The translations under genes and the position numbers were made by a program. DNA of 64,000 nt, taken from the NCBI GenBank assembly GCA_964396185.1, contig CAYNEI010000001.1, positions 62,001 through 126,000 on the forward strand, given 5' to 3'. Shown piece after piece: positions 9,675-18,851 of the stretch. Numbering within the stretch: position 1 is the first letter of the stretch; each line of letters opens with the position of its first letter. This DNA comes from CAYNEI01 sp964396185 (GTDB lineage: Archaea > Thermoplasmatota > SW-10-69-26). The notes beneath the pieces are model-generated. The model was not told the origin of the DNA. It saw nothing but the letters and a program-made list of their open reading frames with translations, and did not search any database.

Positions 9675-9911
9675 ATGAGTCGTCTAAAGACCGATATGGC
9701 AGCTGGCGATCCACTCCGGGAGGAGCTGATCGAGGATCTGGCGGCGCTTCCGGAGCACCACGTTCGAGAGGTCCACGATTTCATCCGGTTCCTCCGGTCG
9801 AAACAAGCTGAACGGGATGACCCGGTTCTGGATGTTGCCGGCGTCTTCGACATGGAACCGTTGGACTCACGAGAGATCTATGAGACCCTCTACGGGGAGG
9901 ACGCCGCCTGA
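9675..9911 (+). CDS. VapB-like antitoxin (78 aa)
   Basis: Small acidic protein with LIEDLAALPEHHVREVHDFIRFLRSKQ near residues 17-43, a pattern seen in short antitoxins of the DUF2281/VapB kind, followed by an acidic tail that would wrap a toxin. It is coupled to the PIN-domain remnant immediately downstream. As the toxin is broken, this is likely an orphan antitoxin, which may still repress its own promoter. It sits between two array genes in the same direction. Confidence 0.7.
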   Translation: MSRLKTDMAAGDPLREELIEDLAALPEHHVREVHDFIRFLRSKQAERDDPVLDVAGVFDMEPLDSREIYETLYGEDAA

Positions 9912-10359
9912 CACCCGGATCGATTTCCGTGGACACGTAGGGCTGGCCCGCCCTCGGGAACAAGCGGGATGGCGACCACGAGCAAGTGGAAGCATTGTTC
10001 GGGCAACTTCACGATGAAGGCGTCCCCCGACACACCTCTGACTACGTCCTCGATGAGCTGCTCTCCTTGCTGTTCCGACGCGTAGACCACGAGGGAGCCA
10101 CCCGCTTCGTGGAGGGGATCCTGGAATCCGCGCACCGCGGCCACCTCAAGATCCATCGGGTGACTGCGGAGCGCTTCCGTGAAGCATGGGTCCTCCGGAA
10201 GCGCTACCAAGACAAACCCTTGATCAGCTTCACCGATTTAACAAGCTTCGTACTCATTATCAGGAGCTCAAGCTTCCCCGGGTTCTCACGGATGATGGCC
10301 ATTTCGAGCACGTCGATCTGGATGTCGAGCTCGTTCCTGGCGCGGCCTCACGCCGGTGA
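9908..10359 (+). pseudogene. Broken PIN-domain (VapC-like) toxin
   Basis: Reading from CTG 9908, which overlaps the antitoxin stop as CTGA, gives LTPGSISVDT, then TAG at 9938-9940, then GWPALGNKRDGDHEQVEALFGQLHDEG and onward. The normal PIN start is SVDTSGW, so the stop replaces a Ser/Thr codon after the first catalytic Asp. The frame stays open through YVLDELLSLL (acidic residue 2) and ISFTDLTSFVL (residue 3). Near 10250-10260 a frameshift moves LPRVLTDDGHFEHVDLDVELVPGAA (final Asp) into another frame, which ends at TGA 10357. Three lesions (possible start-codon loss, nonsense, frameshift) make the toxin inactive. A shorter open frame 9986-10399 exists but would have a nonsense C-terminus. 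GGGAGG at 9893-9898 is well spaced for a start at 9908. Confidence 0.8.
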
Positions 10360-10504
10360 CGGCCCGCGCTTCTCTGTTGGCGAATCGGGCGCCAGGTAGG
10401 CGCCGAGTAACCGAAGCCCCCGTCACGGAAAGCATTAAACGTACATTGACCACTCCAAGCATGGGCTACGAGGCCGTAAGGCTAGGTCCAGTGGAGGTAG
10501 AGGC

Positions 10505-12934
10505 ATGAAGAAGACGTTCATCATCTTGATCGGGCTGACGATGGTACTCACCACCGTCCCCGCCAGTTTCGCAGAGCACAACACCATCGGGTACGGCACC
10601 ACCGCCGGCAGCCCGGATCCTGTCCCAAGCGACGAGCCGGATGTCCGAGATGGGGGTCTCCCCGTCTACCACGCCGGCGCGACCCCGCCGACTGGCAGCC
10701 CGACCGCCGCGTTCGAAGGGACCTACCCGCGCATCTCGCCGCCCGACCAGAGCGGTCTGGGCATGGGCGAGTGGATCGGGTTCATCGACGGTGTCGTCGA
10801 GTACCCGGGCCAGCTCGCCATCACGCCGACCAACCCCAACGACCCGCTCTACCGGGTCAGCCCCGGCGACGATGAGAACTGCGAGACCAATGAGCAGAAG
10901 CTGGATACGGGGGAGAACCCCGCCGACCCGAGCGACGATCCGTGCGCTGGAACCGACCACCGGACCGCGGTTCGCGTCCACTACGGTCACCTCTACCAGC
11001 AGCACAACATGGATCATGTGAGCCCCGTTCTGAGCGATGACCCGCTCAGCGGGTTCCTGTTCCCTGGCTTGTACAACATGTACGTCTACCTGTTCGGGGA
11101 TGGCACCAGCGACCACCGCGCTGGCGAGGGTGCGTTCGACTACCTCCCAGCGAGCCTCTGCGACGACCACCTGGCCAAGCTCGGGATCACGAACAACCTG
11201 CCAGTTGAGGGCGACCACGGCAAGTGCAGGCTCATCACTGCAGACGACCTGGAGAACCCGCTCGGGCTCGACGAGACCGACGCGCTGGGTACGCCGCAGA
11301 AGCCGAAGGTGTGCTCGTTCGCCCCCTGGTTCTTCGAGACCGGCAGCGACCCCAACCCCCCGGTCTGCCAGTTCGAGATCCCGGACTTCGTTGACAGCGA
11401 GGGAACGTTCTACATCTCGAACAAGCCCGGCTGGTACGACCCGATCCCGTACATCGACCAGTTCGGCAGCTTCGTCAACCACCCGGAAGGGATGACCGCC
11501 GACGGGATCCGCAGCGATCTGACCTACGGTCACTTCTCGTTCTACGTGAACCCGGTGCGACCCGCCGGTGCGCTGCGCTGCGCGGCCCCGCCGATCTCCA
11601 CGTTCGCCGACGACGCGCTGGACAGCGGCGTGAGCTTCGACGAGGAGACCGGGAAGTGGACCACCTCGGACGCTCCAGAGTTCGAGTACATCGTCGAGGC
11701 CTACGACATCGACCTGTACACCGCCATCGATTCCACCCCGGCCCAGGAGCTTGTCCAACAAGTCCAGGACCTGATCCCCGATCTGCCCGAGCCGATCGAA
11801 CAGCTCATCGAGGCAGTCGAGGACGAGGCGGACACGGTGCTCGATCCAGCCTCCGAGGCGAGTGGCCGGCTCTTCCCGTACACCCTGAACCGCGCAGAGC
11901 CGAACAGCGATGAGGACAACTCATTCACGCTCGAGCGCGCATCGGATGTGCCGCTGGGTGTCTGCCTTGACGGGCTCAACGACCCCGCCGAGGTCGATGG
12001 CGAATCGCCCAACTTCCTGAACTACATCCAGGCCACCTACACCACAGGCCAGACTTTCAACGGCCTCGTGCTCCACGACTACACGGAGCTCGACGAGAGC
12101 GGCCTGCCCCGGGATGCCGACGAGCAAGGCTACAACCCGTGGAACCCCAACACGTACTCGTTCAACGGCGACGTCATGGGTTTCCTGGACCGCAACCCCG
12201 ATGGCGAGTTCAACGGGTGCCCGACCTCGGGCAACCAGCCCACGCCGAGCCAGGACATCTGTGAGGCTTTGATCGTGTGGGACGTCAACAACGAGAACAG
12301 CGAGATCCAATCCGTCGAAACACCAACCTGGGCAGCCCAGAACGGCTGGGACTCCTTCACCGGGCTCTACTTCACCCTGAAGGTCACCGGCCCGGTGGCC
12401 ACCTACGACGCCGAGAATACCCCGAACGAGAACCAGGCCGTGTTCGAGGATCGGACCCAGGTGCTCGAGAGCCCGGGCCAGAATTGCATCGTGGGTACCA
12501 GCAAGGGCCTACTCGACGACGCGACCACGGCCACGCGGTTCATGGAGATCATCGGCGCCGAGGGCCAGACCGCCAGCGAAGCGAACATCCTCGCGACCCT
12601 CTGCGGCGGCGCTGACGGGGACACCGCGTTGATCCGTGACGCGTTCTTCGACCAGAACGACGAGGGCGACTTCGCGGCCGCCTTCGAGTGGGTCAAGCTC
12701 GCCCCCACCCCCGAGGGCACCCACCCAGATACCGGCGACGGGCTCACGCTCAACGCCGTGCTCACGGTGGTCGCCGACGGGGACACCCTGACCGGGGACA
12801 ACCTGGACCTGGCCTCGTTCGAGGAGCCCACGCCGACCCTCAAGAGCGTTTGGGAGGACGACGGGGACAAGACGTTCGTGTGGACCGACCACGACGCCTT
12901 CGACTCGGATCCCTACCAGCCCGACGAGGAGTGA
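10505..12934 (+). CDS. Secreted array protein, copy 5 (809 aa)
   Basis: ATG preceded by GTGGAGGTAGAGGC. Signal peptide ends PASFA; mature start EHNTIGYG. Landmarks: GSPDPVPSDEPD, DQSGLGMGEWIGFIDGVVE, DPLYRVSPGDDENCE, FGDGTSDHRAG, CRLITADDL, SNKPGWYDP, FYVNPVRP, EYIVEAYDIDLYT (His of VEAHD replaced by Tyr), linker LPEPIEQLIEAVEDEAD, LHDYTELDESGLPRDADEQGYNPWNP, FLDRNPDGEFNGCP, GQNCIVGTSKGLLD, VWTDHDAFDSDP. Groups with copies 2 and 3 by sequence although the TA remnant and copy 4 lie between. Upstream CATTAAACG near 10433 is a plausible TATA box, with ACATTGACC after it. Unknown function, secreted. Confidence 0.9.
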   Translation: MKKTFIILIGLTMVLTTVPASFAEHNTIGYGTTAGSPDPVPSDEPDVRDGGLPVYHAGATPPTGSPTAAFEGTYPRISPPDQSGLGMGEWIGFIDGVVEYPGQLAITPTNPNDPLYRVSPGDDENCETNEQKLDTGENPADPSDDPCAGTDHRTAVRVHYGHLYQQHNMDHVSPVLSDDPLSGFLFPGLYNMYVYLFGDGTSDHRAGEGAFDYLPASLCDDHLAKLGITNNLPVEGDHGKCRLITADDLENPLGLDETDALGTPQKPKVCSFAPWFFETGSDPNPPVCQFEIPDFVDSEGTFYISNKPGWYDPIPYIDQFGSFVNHPEGMTADGIRSDLTYGHFSFYVNPVRPAGALRCAAPPISTFADDALDSGVSFDEETGKWTTSDAPEFEYIVEAYDIDLYTAIDSTPAQELVQQVQDLIPDLPEPIEQLIEAVEDEADTVLDPASEASGRLFPYTLNRAEPNSDEDNSFTLERASDVPLGVCLDGLNDPAEVDGESPNFLNYIQATYTTGQTFNGLVLHDYTELDESGLPRDADEQGYNPWNPNTYSFNGDVMGFLDRNPDGEFNGCPTSGNQPTPSQDICEALIVWDVNNENSEIQSVETPTWAAQNGWDSFTGLYFTLKVTGPVATYDAENTPNENQAVFEDRTQVLESPGQNCIVGTSKGLLDDATTATRFMEIIGAEGQTASEANILATLCGGADGDTALIRDAFFDQNDEGDFAAAFEWVKLAPTPEGTHPDTGDGLTLNAVLTVVADGDTLTGDNLDLASFEEPTPTLKSVWEDDGDKTFVWTDHDAFDSDPYQPDEE

Positions 12935-12953
12935 GGTTCCTCGCCACCTCTTC

Positions 12954-12998
12954 GGCCCGCGCCCGGTGCGCGGGCCGATCCCTTTTCTTCTTCTCTCG
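12954..12998 (+). terminator. Hairpin terminator after copy 5
   Basis: GGCCCGCGC (12954-12962) / GCGCGGGCC (12968-12976), tail GATCCCTTTTCTTCTTCTCTC. Confidence 0.75.
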
Positions 12999-13012
12999 AT
13001 GCCGTGCCAGCG

Positions 13013-13072
13013 GTCGCTCTCATCACCGCGCCGGCAGGCGCGCCCCAGCGCGGCCACGGGCCGCGAACCCTC
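13013..13072 (+). repeat. Intergenic hairpin repeat copy
   Basis: Begins CCAGCGGTCGCTCTCATCACC and continues to GCGCGGCCACGGGCCGCGAACCC, the same layout as the clearer copies after 21345 and 24186. It fills the space between terminator and promoter. Confidence 0.6.
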
Positions 13073-13141
13073 GGCGGGGATGCTCGTCATCCCCGAAACA
13101 GCAGTCCTCGCCGTGATACACCGCCCGGTTCACGAGAAAAG

Positions 13142-13160
13142 TTATAAACACTCAATGAGT
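13142..13160 (+). promoter_or_regulatory. TATA box with ACTCAATGAGT palindrome
   Basis: TTATAAA (13142-13148) then ACTCAATGAGT (13150-13160), a perfect dyad around one base. The dyad lies between the TATA box and the expected transcription start, a typical archaeal repressor position. The same dyad is at 18792. Confidence 0.65.
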
Positions 13161-13218
13161 CCCTCCTTTGTAGGCCCCGATATGGGAGTCGGAGCCACCC
13201 TACCATGGAGGTATGGAT

Positions 13219-15750
13219 ATGAGGCAAGCAATCGTCGTTCTCGTAGGACTAGCCATGGTCCTCGGAACCGCGGGACTCGCGGCGGCCACGCACAACAACG
13301 TTGGTGCGCGGTTCATCGTCGGGACCCCGGATCCGATGCCCACGGTCGAGCCAGATACGTCAGATGACCTTCTTCCGATCTACCACTCAGCGGACCCATC
13401 CAACACGGATGTGTCCCAGGATCCGCCGTTCTTCGGAACGTACGAGCGGATCTCGCCTGCCGACCAGACCGGTCTCGGCCTGGGCGACTGGGTTGGGTAC
13501 ATCAACGGCGTCGTCGAGGCGCCAGGACCAGGGTTCCCGCACTGCGCGGCATTCAACCCTGACTTCGCCTGCAACCACGTCAACGACCCGCTCTACCGTG
13601 TCAACCCATCCGCCAGCGATGAGAACACGGAGTGCGAGAGCATCGAGGACAACCAGAAGCTCGGCGAAGATGAAACCGACCCGAACGACGATCCATGCGC
13701 AGGCGAGGGCCACTTCATGCAGGTGGACATCTGGCCGGGCGTGCGCGTCCAGCCCCAGCACTTCGACGAGACCGGAGGCGCTACTGGATCACCGGACAAC
13801 AGCGGCACCATCCTGCCGGGCCTGTACGGCTTCTACCTCTACCTGTTCGGCGACGGCATCGGCGTTGCCGCTGGCCAAGGGAGCTTCGACTACCTGCCGA
13901 CCAACCTCTGTGAGGTGGGCGCCGGCTTCGGCGGTGCGTTCGAAGACGGTTCGAACAAGCCATGCAACCTGATCCACCCCTCAGACTTGGCTGACCACGA
14001 TGATCGAACGCATCCAACCACCGGGCTCAAAGCCTCTCCGGTTGCATGCGTGTTCGCCCCCCACTTCACGACCCTATCCGGCGCGCTTCCGGGTGACTGC
14101 CAGGACATCAGCGAGTTCAACCAGTTCTTCGCTGAGTCCGAGTCATCCACCTACGTGGCCAACAAGCCGGGCTGGTACATCCTGACCGGCTTCATCGACT
14201 CGGGCGCGCCCATCGCGTCCACCATCACCAAGACCGGTGACCGCACGGACGTGAGCCGGATCTTCTCGTTCTACGTGAACCCGGTCAACGTCGACGAGGC
14301 CCTCTGGTGCGCGGCCCCGATGATCTCGACCGACGCCGACGACCAGCTCGACACGGGCGTGGAGCAGGTCCTCGACGAGGACGGCAACCCCACCGGTGAC
14401 TGGGAGGTCACAGGAGACTTCGACTACCTCGTCGAAGCCCACGACCTCGACATCTACACGAGCGATCTCGGCGGCGTCCAGCGCACACTCAACGAGCTGC
14501 AGCGTGACATCGTGGACATGCTCCCCGACGATCTGATGCCACCGGAGGTTGAGCAGGCCATCGAAGACGCGAACGACCTCGCTGGGCAGACGCTCGACGA
14601 CGCAGACAGCACCCTCGACCCCGTTGTCCAGCGTGTTGCAGCGACGAAGGGCAACACCGCCGAGCGCAACGCGCCTGGCGACAACTCCTGGACGCTCACA
14701 GGCGAGACCGCAGCCCAGCGCTGCACCCTCTCCAACGGGCTCGTCGAGGACACAAGCGAGCCGAACCAGCTGTACAACCGGATCCAGGCCACGATCCAGA
14801 GTACGGCTGTCGGATCGATCCCCGGCGGTGTGGGTGGCATCCCCGTCGTCGGAGGCGTGAACTTCCCGGGTCTCGGCGGCGACGCGCTGCGTGACTTCAC
14901 GGACCTGGACGGGGACGGTCTCCCGACGAGCGCCGACGAGCAGGGGTTCAACCCTTGGCACCCTGAGAGCTACTCCTTCAGTGGCTCCATCGCGGTCATC
15001 GAGGACCGCGACGGCGACGCTGAGTTCGACGGCTGCCCTGCCGGCGAACAGCCCCCAGGTCCCGGCCAGGACCGCTGTGCCGCGCGCCTCTACTTCGACT
15101 ACACGAACGACAAGGCGCTGCGAGACAACAGCGAGACGATCCCCGACTTCATGGACCAGAACGGGTTCCGGGACGGTACCGGCATGTACGCCGTGCTCAA
15201 GGTCTCCGGACCCGTGGCGATCACGTCCACGGACACCAACGACCTGACGCAGGACAACTCCCCCGCGACGATCCTCGATCGGACGCGTGTCCTCAGTGGG
15301 GATGGTCTCCACTGCATCGTCGCGCTGAGCACGGGCCTTGAGAACCAAGACGACCGGTTCATCGACATCGTCGGTGCCAGCGGCACAGGCGACGACGAGA
15401 TCACGGACGCGCTCTGCGGTGAGGACGTCACCGGCGAGACGCACCTGCTCCGCGACGGCTTCTTCGAGGGCGACGGCGCGGGCGGCTTCAACGCTGCGTT
15501 CTCCTGGACGCCGCTGGAGCCCCACCCGGACGCCTTGGACGCCGCGGGTGATGGTCTGACCGTGAACTACCTCGTGACCGTCGACGGGGAGACCGGCGAC
15601 GACATCACGAAGGCGAACCTGAAGCTCGGAACCCACGGCATCGACGACCCCACGGTCGTCAAGGTCTGGGACAACGGCGACGGCACAGAGGACATCTCGT
15701 ACCTCTGGACCGACTTCGACCCGTTCACGTCCGACCCGGACGGCGTCTGA
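13219..15750 (+). CDS. Secreted array protein, copy 6 (843 aa)
   Basis: ATG 13219 (MRQAIVVLVG) is preferred to ATG 13213, which lies too close to the GGAGGT at 13207. Signal peptide ends GLAAA; mature start THNNVG. Landmarks: GTPDPMPTVEPD, DQTGLGLGDWVGYINGVVEAPG, DPLYRVNPS, IWPGVRVQPQHFD, FGDGIGVAAGQGSFDYLPTNLC, GGAFEDGSNKPCNLIHP (the segment retained in the left-edge pseudogene), ANKPGWY, FYVNPVN, FDYLVEAHDLDIYT at 400, linker LPDDLMPPEVEQAIEDANDL, a Gly/Pro-rich insert around VGSIPGGVGGIPVVGG, LDGDGLPTSADEQGFNPWHP, EDRDGDAEFDGCPAG, LHCIVALSTGL, YLWTDFDPFTSDP. The DLDGDGLP and DRDGDAEFDGCP runs resemble calcium-binding thrombospondin-3 loops. Function unknown. Confidence 0.9.
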   Translation: MRQAIVVLVGLAMVLGTAGLAAATHNNVGARFIVGTPDPMPTVEPDTSDDLLPIYHSADPSNTDVSQDPPFFGTYERISPADQTGLGLGDWVGYINGVVEAPGPGFPHCAAFNPDFACNHVNDPLYRVNPSASDENTECESIEDNQKLGEDETDPNDDPCAGEGHFMQVDIWPGVRVQPQHFDETGGATGSPDNSGTILPGLYGFYLYLFGDGIGVAAGQGSFDYLPTNLCEVGAGFGGAFEDGSNKPCNLIHPSDLADHDDRTHPTTGLKASPVACVFAPHFTTLSGALPGDCQDISEFNQFFAESESSTYVANKPGWYILTGFIDSGAPIASTITKTGDRTDVSRIFSFYVNPVNVDEALWCAAPMISTDADDQLDTGVEQVLDEDGNPTGDWEVTGDFDYLVEAHDLDIYTSDLGGVQRTLNELQRDIVDMLPDDLMPPEVEQAIEDANDLAGQTLDDADSTLDPVVQRVAATKGNTAERNAPGDNSWTLTGETAAQRCTLSNGLVEDTSEPNQLYNRIQATIQSTAVGSIPGGVGGIPVVGGVNFPGLGGDALRDFTDLDGDGLPTSADEQGFNPWHPESYSFSGSIAVIEDRDGDAEFDGCPAGEQPPGPGQDRCAARLYFDYTNDKALRDNSETIPDFMDQNGFRDGTGMYAVLKVSGPVAITSTDTNDLTQDNSPATILDRTRVLSGDGLHCIVALSTGLENQDDRFIDIVGASGTGDDEITDALCGEDVTGETHLLRDGFFEGDGAGGFNAAFSWTPLEPHPDALDAAGDGLTVNYLVTVDGETGDDITKANLKLGTHGIDDPTVVKVWDNGDGTEDISYLWTDFDPFTSDPDGV

Positions 15751-15752
15751 CC

Positions 15753-15822
15753 GGGGCCTTCGGCCCCAACGGCTTGGCCCGCGCACCGCGCGCGGGCCAA
15801 GGTCTCTTTCTTTTCATCTCTC
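15753..15822 (+). terminator. Double hairpin terminator after copy 6
   Basis: GGGGCC-ttc-GGCCCC (15753-15767) directly after the stop, then GGCCCGCGC (15776-15784) / GCGCGGGCC (15790-15798) and tail AAGGTCTCTTTCTTTTC. Confidence 0.75.
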
Positions 15823-15858
15823 GAGAACGCCAGCGGTTGCTCTCTCCATCCAGCCTCC

Positions 15859-15897
<39 letters not shown>

Positions 15898-15986
15898 CAG
15901 CAACCTCCAGCGCGTCGCTGGCGCACCGTATCGCGGCGCAGCCGCGCTCCATTCGTTGAGCGTGCGCCGGACGCCAACCGCACGGC

Positions 15987-16011
15987 ACTAAACGCTCAAC
16001 AGTCATTGAGT
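15987..16011 (+). promoter_or_regulatory. Promoter with near-palindrome AGTCATTGAGT
   Basis: CACTAAACGCTCAAC then AGTCATTGAGT (16001-16011), one base off the ACTCA-N-TGAGT dyad. The 25-base block aligns with 21527-21551 base for base at most positions. Confidence 0.55.
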
Positions 16012-16094
16012 ACCATGCGAACACTTATCATGCGTGAGAGGCACTTCCAAGCGGGCTGGCTGGCCGGGAGAGCTAGCTGGCCCTGGAGGTACAC

Positions 16095-18614
16095 ATGAGG
16101 CGACTACTCGTCATCCTGACAGGCTTGCTTATGATCACCATCGGTGCTGGGCCCGCGTTCGCGGAGCACAACGATGTCGGCTCCCAGTTCGTGGTGGGCA
16201 ACCCCGACCCCACACCGACTGAGACCGCAGACGGGGATGTCTCTGATGATCTCCGGCTCATCTACCACGCCGGCGGCTCGCTGCCGTCCCCGGCTGGCGC
16301 CGGCACGGTCCCCCGGATCTCGCCCGCTGATCAGAGCGGGCTCGGCCTGGGCGATTGGATCGGGTTCATCGACGGTGTGATCGAGCACCCGGGACCCGCG
16401 TTCAACCAGTGCATCCTGCTCGCTACGTGCGGGACGACCACAGACCCGCTCTACCGGGCCAACCCCGCCCCCGATGACACGGAATGCGAAGGGCCCGAGG
16501 ACAACCAGAAGCTCGGAGAGGACCCCACGGATCCAAGCGACGATCCCTGTGACGGTGGCGACCACCTCATGCCCATCACCTTCTGGCCACCTGTGCGCGT
16601 GCAGAACCACGCCATGGACGTCTTCAGCGACCCGGAGGATGATGGAAGCGGCTTCAGCTACCCCGGCGTCTACGGCTACTACCTCTACCTCTTCGGTGAG
16701 GGTAGTGGCGTGGCCGCGGGCGAGGGCTCGTTCAGCCACCTCGATGGGTTGTGCGAAGCCCCCACGGGCCACTATGCCCCCGGCTCCGACAAGCCGTGCA
16801 AGCTAATCACCAAAAAGGATATCGAAGACCACCGCGAGCCGGGTCAGCGGGCGGCTGTGTGCATGTACCGACCGTTCTTCAGCACGCTTAGCGGCGGATC
16901 CGACGACCAGGCCTGTCCGAACATCAGCGAGTTCAACCACGTCACGACGGAATCGGACTCGAGCCTCTACATCGCCAACAAGCCCGGCTGGTACATGTTC
17001 ACGGCCTCGATCAACCAGTTCGGATCTCTGTTGTCCAACAACAACGTCCCGACCTTCGGCGGGAACCACACGAACATCGCGGTCGGCGGCTCCTACCACT
17101 ACTACGTGAACCCGGAGCGTCCGGCCAGCCACCTCTGGTGCATGGGCCCCCCCATCGCGACGCTAGCCGCGGATGGGATCGACACGGGCTTGGAGCTCGT
17201 GCAGGACCCAGAGACAGACGAGTGGCTCGGCTGGGAACTCGAGGAGATCGGGTTCAACGTCGCGGCCCACGACATCGACGTTTACATCGCCAACGAGGAG
17301 ACCTCTGGCGCGGCGGACACCACCTTCGAGCTCGTCAACGAGGTGCTCGACACGGTCCCGGCCCTCCCACCTGAGGTCCAGGAGACCATCGACGACGTCC
17401 AAGACATCGTTGATCAGCTCGGTGACGACGCCGATGACACGCTAGGTCCGATCAACGACGCTCTCGATGAGACCGTCGATCGGTTCGCGGTCAACGTCGG
17501 CCAGAGCGAGGAGCCCAACCGGCCAGGCGACAACTCCTGGAGCCTCTCGGCCGCCAGCCCAGCGACCCAGTGCTCAACCTCCGACGGTCTCACCGAGGGT
17601 GAGGGGAGCACCACGTTCTACAACCGCAACCAGGCAACCCTGGACAGCGAGGTTGTGGACTCGATCCCCGGCGGGGTCTGCTGCGTGCTTGGACTCGGCG
17701 TGAACTTCCCAGGGCTCGGCGGCGACGCCCTGCATGACTACACCTACACCGACGAGGACGGCCTCCCGGCCGGTGCAAGCGAACAGGGCTTCAACCCCTG
17801 GCACCCCGACCGCTGGACCTTCGACGGCTCACTGCTCGTGGTCGACGACCTCGACGACGACCAGAACTTCGACGGGTGTCCGCCTGGCGACGACCCGCCA
17901 AGTCCGAGTCAAGATCGCTGCGCGGCGCGCATGCCCTTCGACGTCTACAACGACGACGCGATCCGGGAGGAGGACACCGGAGAGACCATGGGCGACTTCG
18001 CCCGCAGCCAGGGCTTCGCTGACCCCACCGGCGTTTACGCCGTGCTCATGGTCACCGGCCCCGTGATGGTGCTCCCCGAGGACGCCCCTGGCCAACTCGA
18101 GGAAGTCGGCCCCTTCACGGAGGACATTCGCGTGCTCGACAGCGAAGGACAGAACTGCGTCGTCTTCACGAGCACCGGTCTGCTCGATCTCGGTGACTTC
18201 GGCCAGGGGGAGCGATTCCGCACCCTCATCGGACTCGAGGACGACACCGCCGACCTGACCACCGTACGCGACCACCTGTGCGGTGACGTCACGGGCGACA
18301 GCCTGCTCATCGACGACGGCTTCGACGATGCAGCGGGCTCAGGCGGGTACAGTCTCGACTTCGACTGGATCCCGCTGGAACCCAAGCCCGAGGCCCTTGA
18401 GGACGACGACGACAGCCTCAGCGTGCACTACCTCGTCACCGTCGGCTCCGACGGCGACGACAAGACGCGCTCGAACATCGATCTCGGCTCTGCTGGGCAC
18501 ACCGAGGACACGGAAACCGTGGCCAAGGTGTGGGGCGACGAGATCGGCAGCATCACCTACGAATGGGTGGACGTCGAGCTCTTCGACAGCGAGCCGGGTC
18601 AGCCCGAGGACTGA
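16095..18614 (+). CDS. Secreted array protein, copy 7 (839 aa)
   Basis: ATG preceded by TGGAGGTACAC. Signal peptide MRRLLVILTGLLMITIGAGP, cleavage after AFA; mature start EHNDVGS. Landmarks: GNPDPTP, GDVSDDLRLIYHAGG, DQSGLGLGDWIGFIDGVIEHPG, DPLYRANPAPDDTECEG, FGEGSGVAAGEGSFSHL, CKLITKKDI, ANKPGWY, YYVNPERPASHLWC, NVAAHDIDVYIA, linker LPPEVQETIDDVQDIVDQL, EEPNRPGDNSWSLS, LHDYTYTDEDGLPAGASEQG, VVDDLDDDQNFDGCPPGDDPP, GQNCVVFTSTGLLDLGDFGQG, YEWVDVELFDSEPGQPED. Very similar to the copy at 21658 in the C-terminal module. It belongs to a subgroup of three (this, 18852, 21658) marked by GDVSDDL-type N-termini and ELFDSEPG ends. Extracellular, function unknown. Confidence 0.9.
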   Translation: MRRLLVILTGLLMITIGAGPAFAEHNDVGSQFVVGNPDPTPTETADGDVSDDLRLIYHAGGSLPSPAGAGTVPRISPADQSGLGLGDWIGFIDGVIEHPGPAFNQCILLATCGTTTDPLYRANPAPDDTECEGPEDNQKLGEDPTDPSDDPCDGGDHLMPITFWPPVRVQNHAMDVFSDPEDDGSGFSYPGVYGYYLYLFGEGSGVAAGEGSFSHLDGLCEAPTGHYAPGSDKPCKLITKKDIEDHREPGQRAAVCMYRPFFSTLSGGSDDQACPNISEFNHVTTESDSSLYIANKPGWYMFTASINQFGSLLSNNNVPTFGGNHTNIAVGGSYHYYVNPERPASHLWCMGPPIATLAADGIDTGLELVQDPETDEWLGWELEEIGFNVAAHDIDVYIANEETSGAADTTFELVNEVLDTVPALPPEVQETIDDVQDIVDQLGDDADDTLGPINDALDETVDRFAVNVGQSEEPNRPGDNSWSLSAASPATQCSTSDGLTEGEGSTTFYNRNQATLDSEVVDSIPGGVCCVLGLGVNFPGLGGDALHDYTYTDEDGLPAGASEQGFNPWHPDRWTFDGSLLVVDDLDDDQNFDGCPPGDDPPSPSQDRCAARMPFDVYNDDAIREEDTGETMGDFARSQGFADPTGVYAVLMVTGPVMVLPEDAPGQLEEVGPFTEDIRVLDSEGQNCVVFTSTGLLDLGDFGQGERFRTLIGLEDDTADLTTVRDHLCGDVTGDSLLIDDGFDDAAGSGGYSLDFDWIPLEPKPEALEDDDDSLSVHYLVTVGSDGDDKTRSNIDLGSAGHTEDTETVAKVWGDEIGSITYEWVDVELFDSEPGQPED

Positions 18615-18623
18615 GCCCGGCTC
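18591..18623 (+). terminator. Stem-loop spanning the stop codon
   Basis: GAGCCGGG (18591-18598) pairs with CCCGGCTC (18616-18623), enclosing the TGA at 18612-18614. The same arrangement occurs at 21321-21353. It precedes the main terminator hairpin. Confidence 0.5.
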
Positions 18624-18634
18624 GCTACTTGCTT

Positions 18635-18682
18635 GGCCCGTGCGCACCGCGCGCGGGCCAAAGCTCTCTCTTTTCATCTTTC
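18635..18682 (+). terminator. Hairpin terminator after copy 7
   Basis: GGCCCGTGCGC (18635-18645) / GCGCGCGGGCC (18649-18659) with one G-T pair, tail AAAGCTCTCTCTTTTC. Confidence 0.75.
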
Positions 18683-18785
18683 AAGAACGACAGCGGTAGC
18701 GCTTCCCAGCGAGCCTCTACCGCTCCGTAGGCGCGCTTCATCGCGGCCCCACCCCGAACCGTTGCTTCAACACCGCCACAGCGAA

Positions 18786-18837
18786 CTTTATACTCATTGA
18801 GTGGTGTGCCACATGTGAGGCTGGCTCATGCGAGCCA
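18786..18837 (+). promoter_or_regulatory. Promoter, palindrome and leader hairpin of copy 8
   Basis: CTTTATA (18786-18792) runs into ACTCATTGAGT (18792-18802), a perfect dyad. Downstream, TGGCTC-atgc-GAGCCA (18822-18837) forms a leader hairpin whose loop holds an ATG in frame with the gene. This speaks against using that ATG as the start. Confidence 0.65.
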
Positions 18838-18851
18838 CCAGAGGTGATGTA

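Noticed and set aside
9986..10399. A complete 137-residue PIN toxin from ATG 9986
   Set aside because: It lacks the first catalytic Asp (upstream of the stop at 9938) and its last 45 residues are out of frame relative to the recognisable PIN C-terminus.
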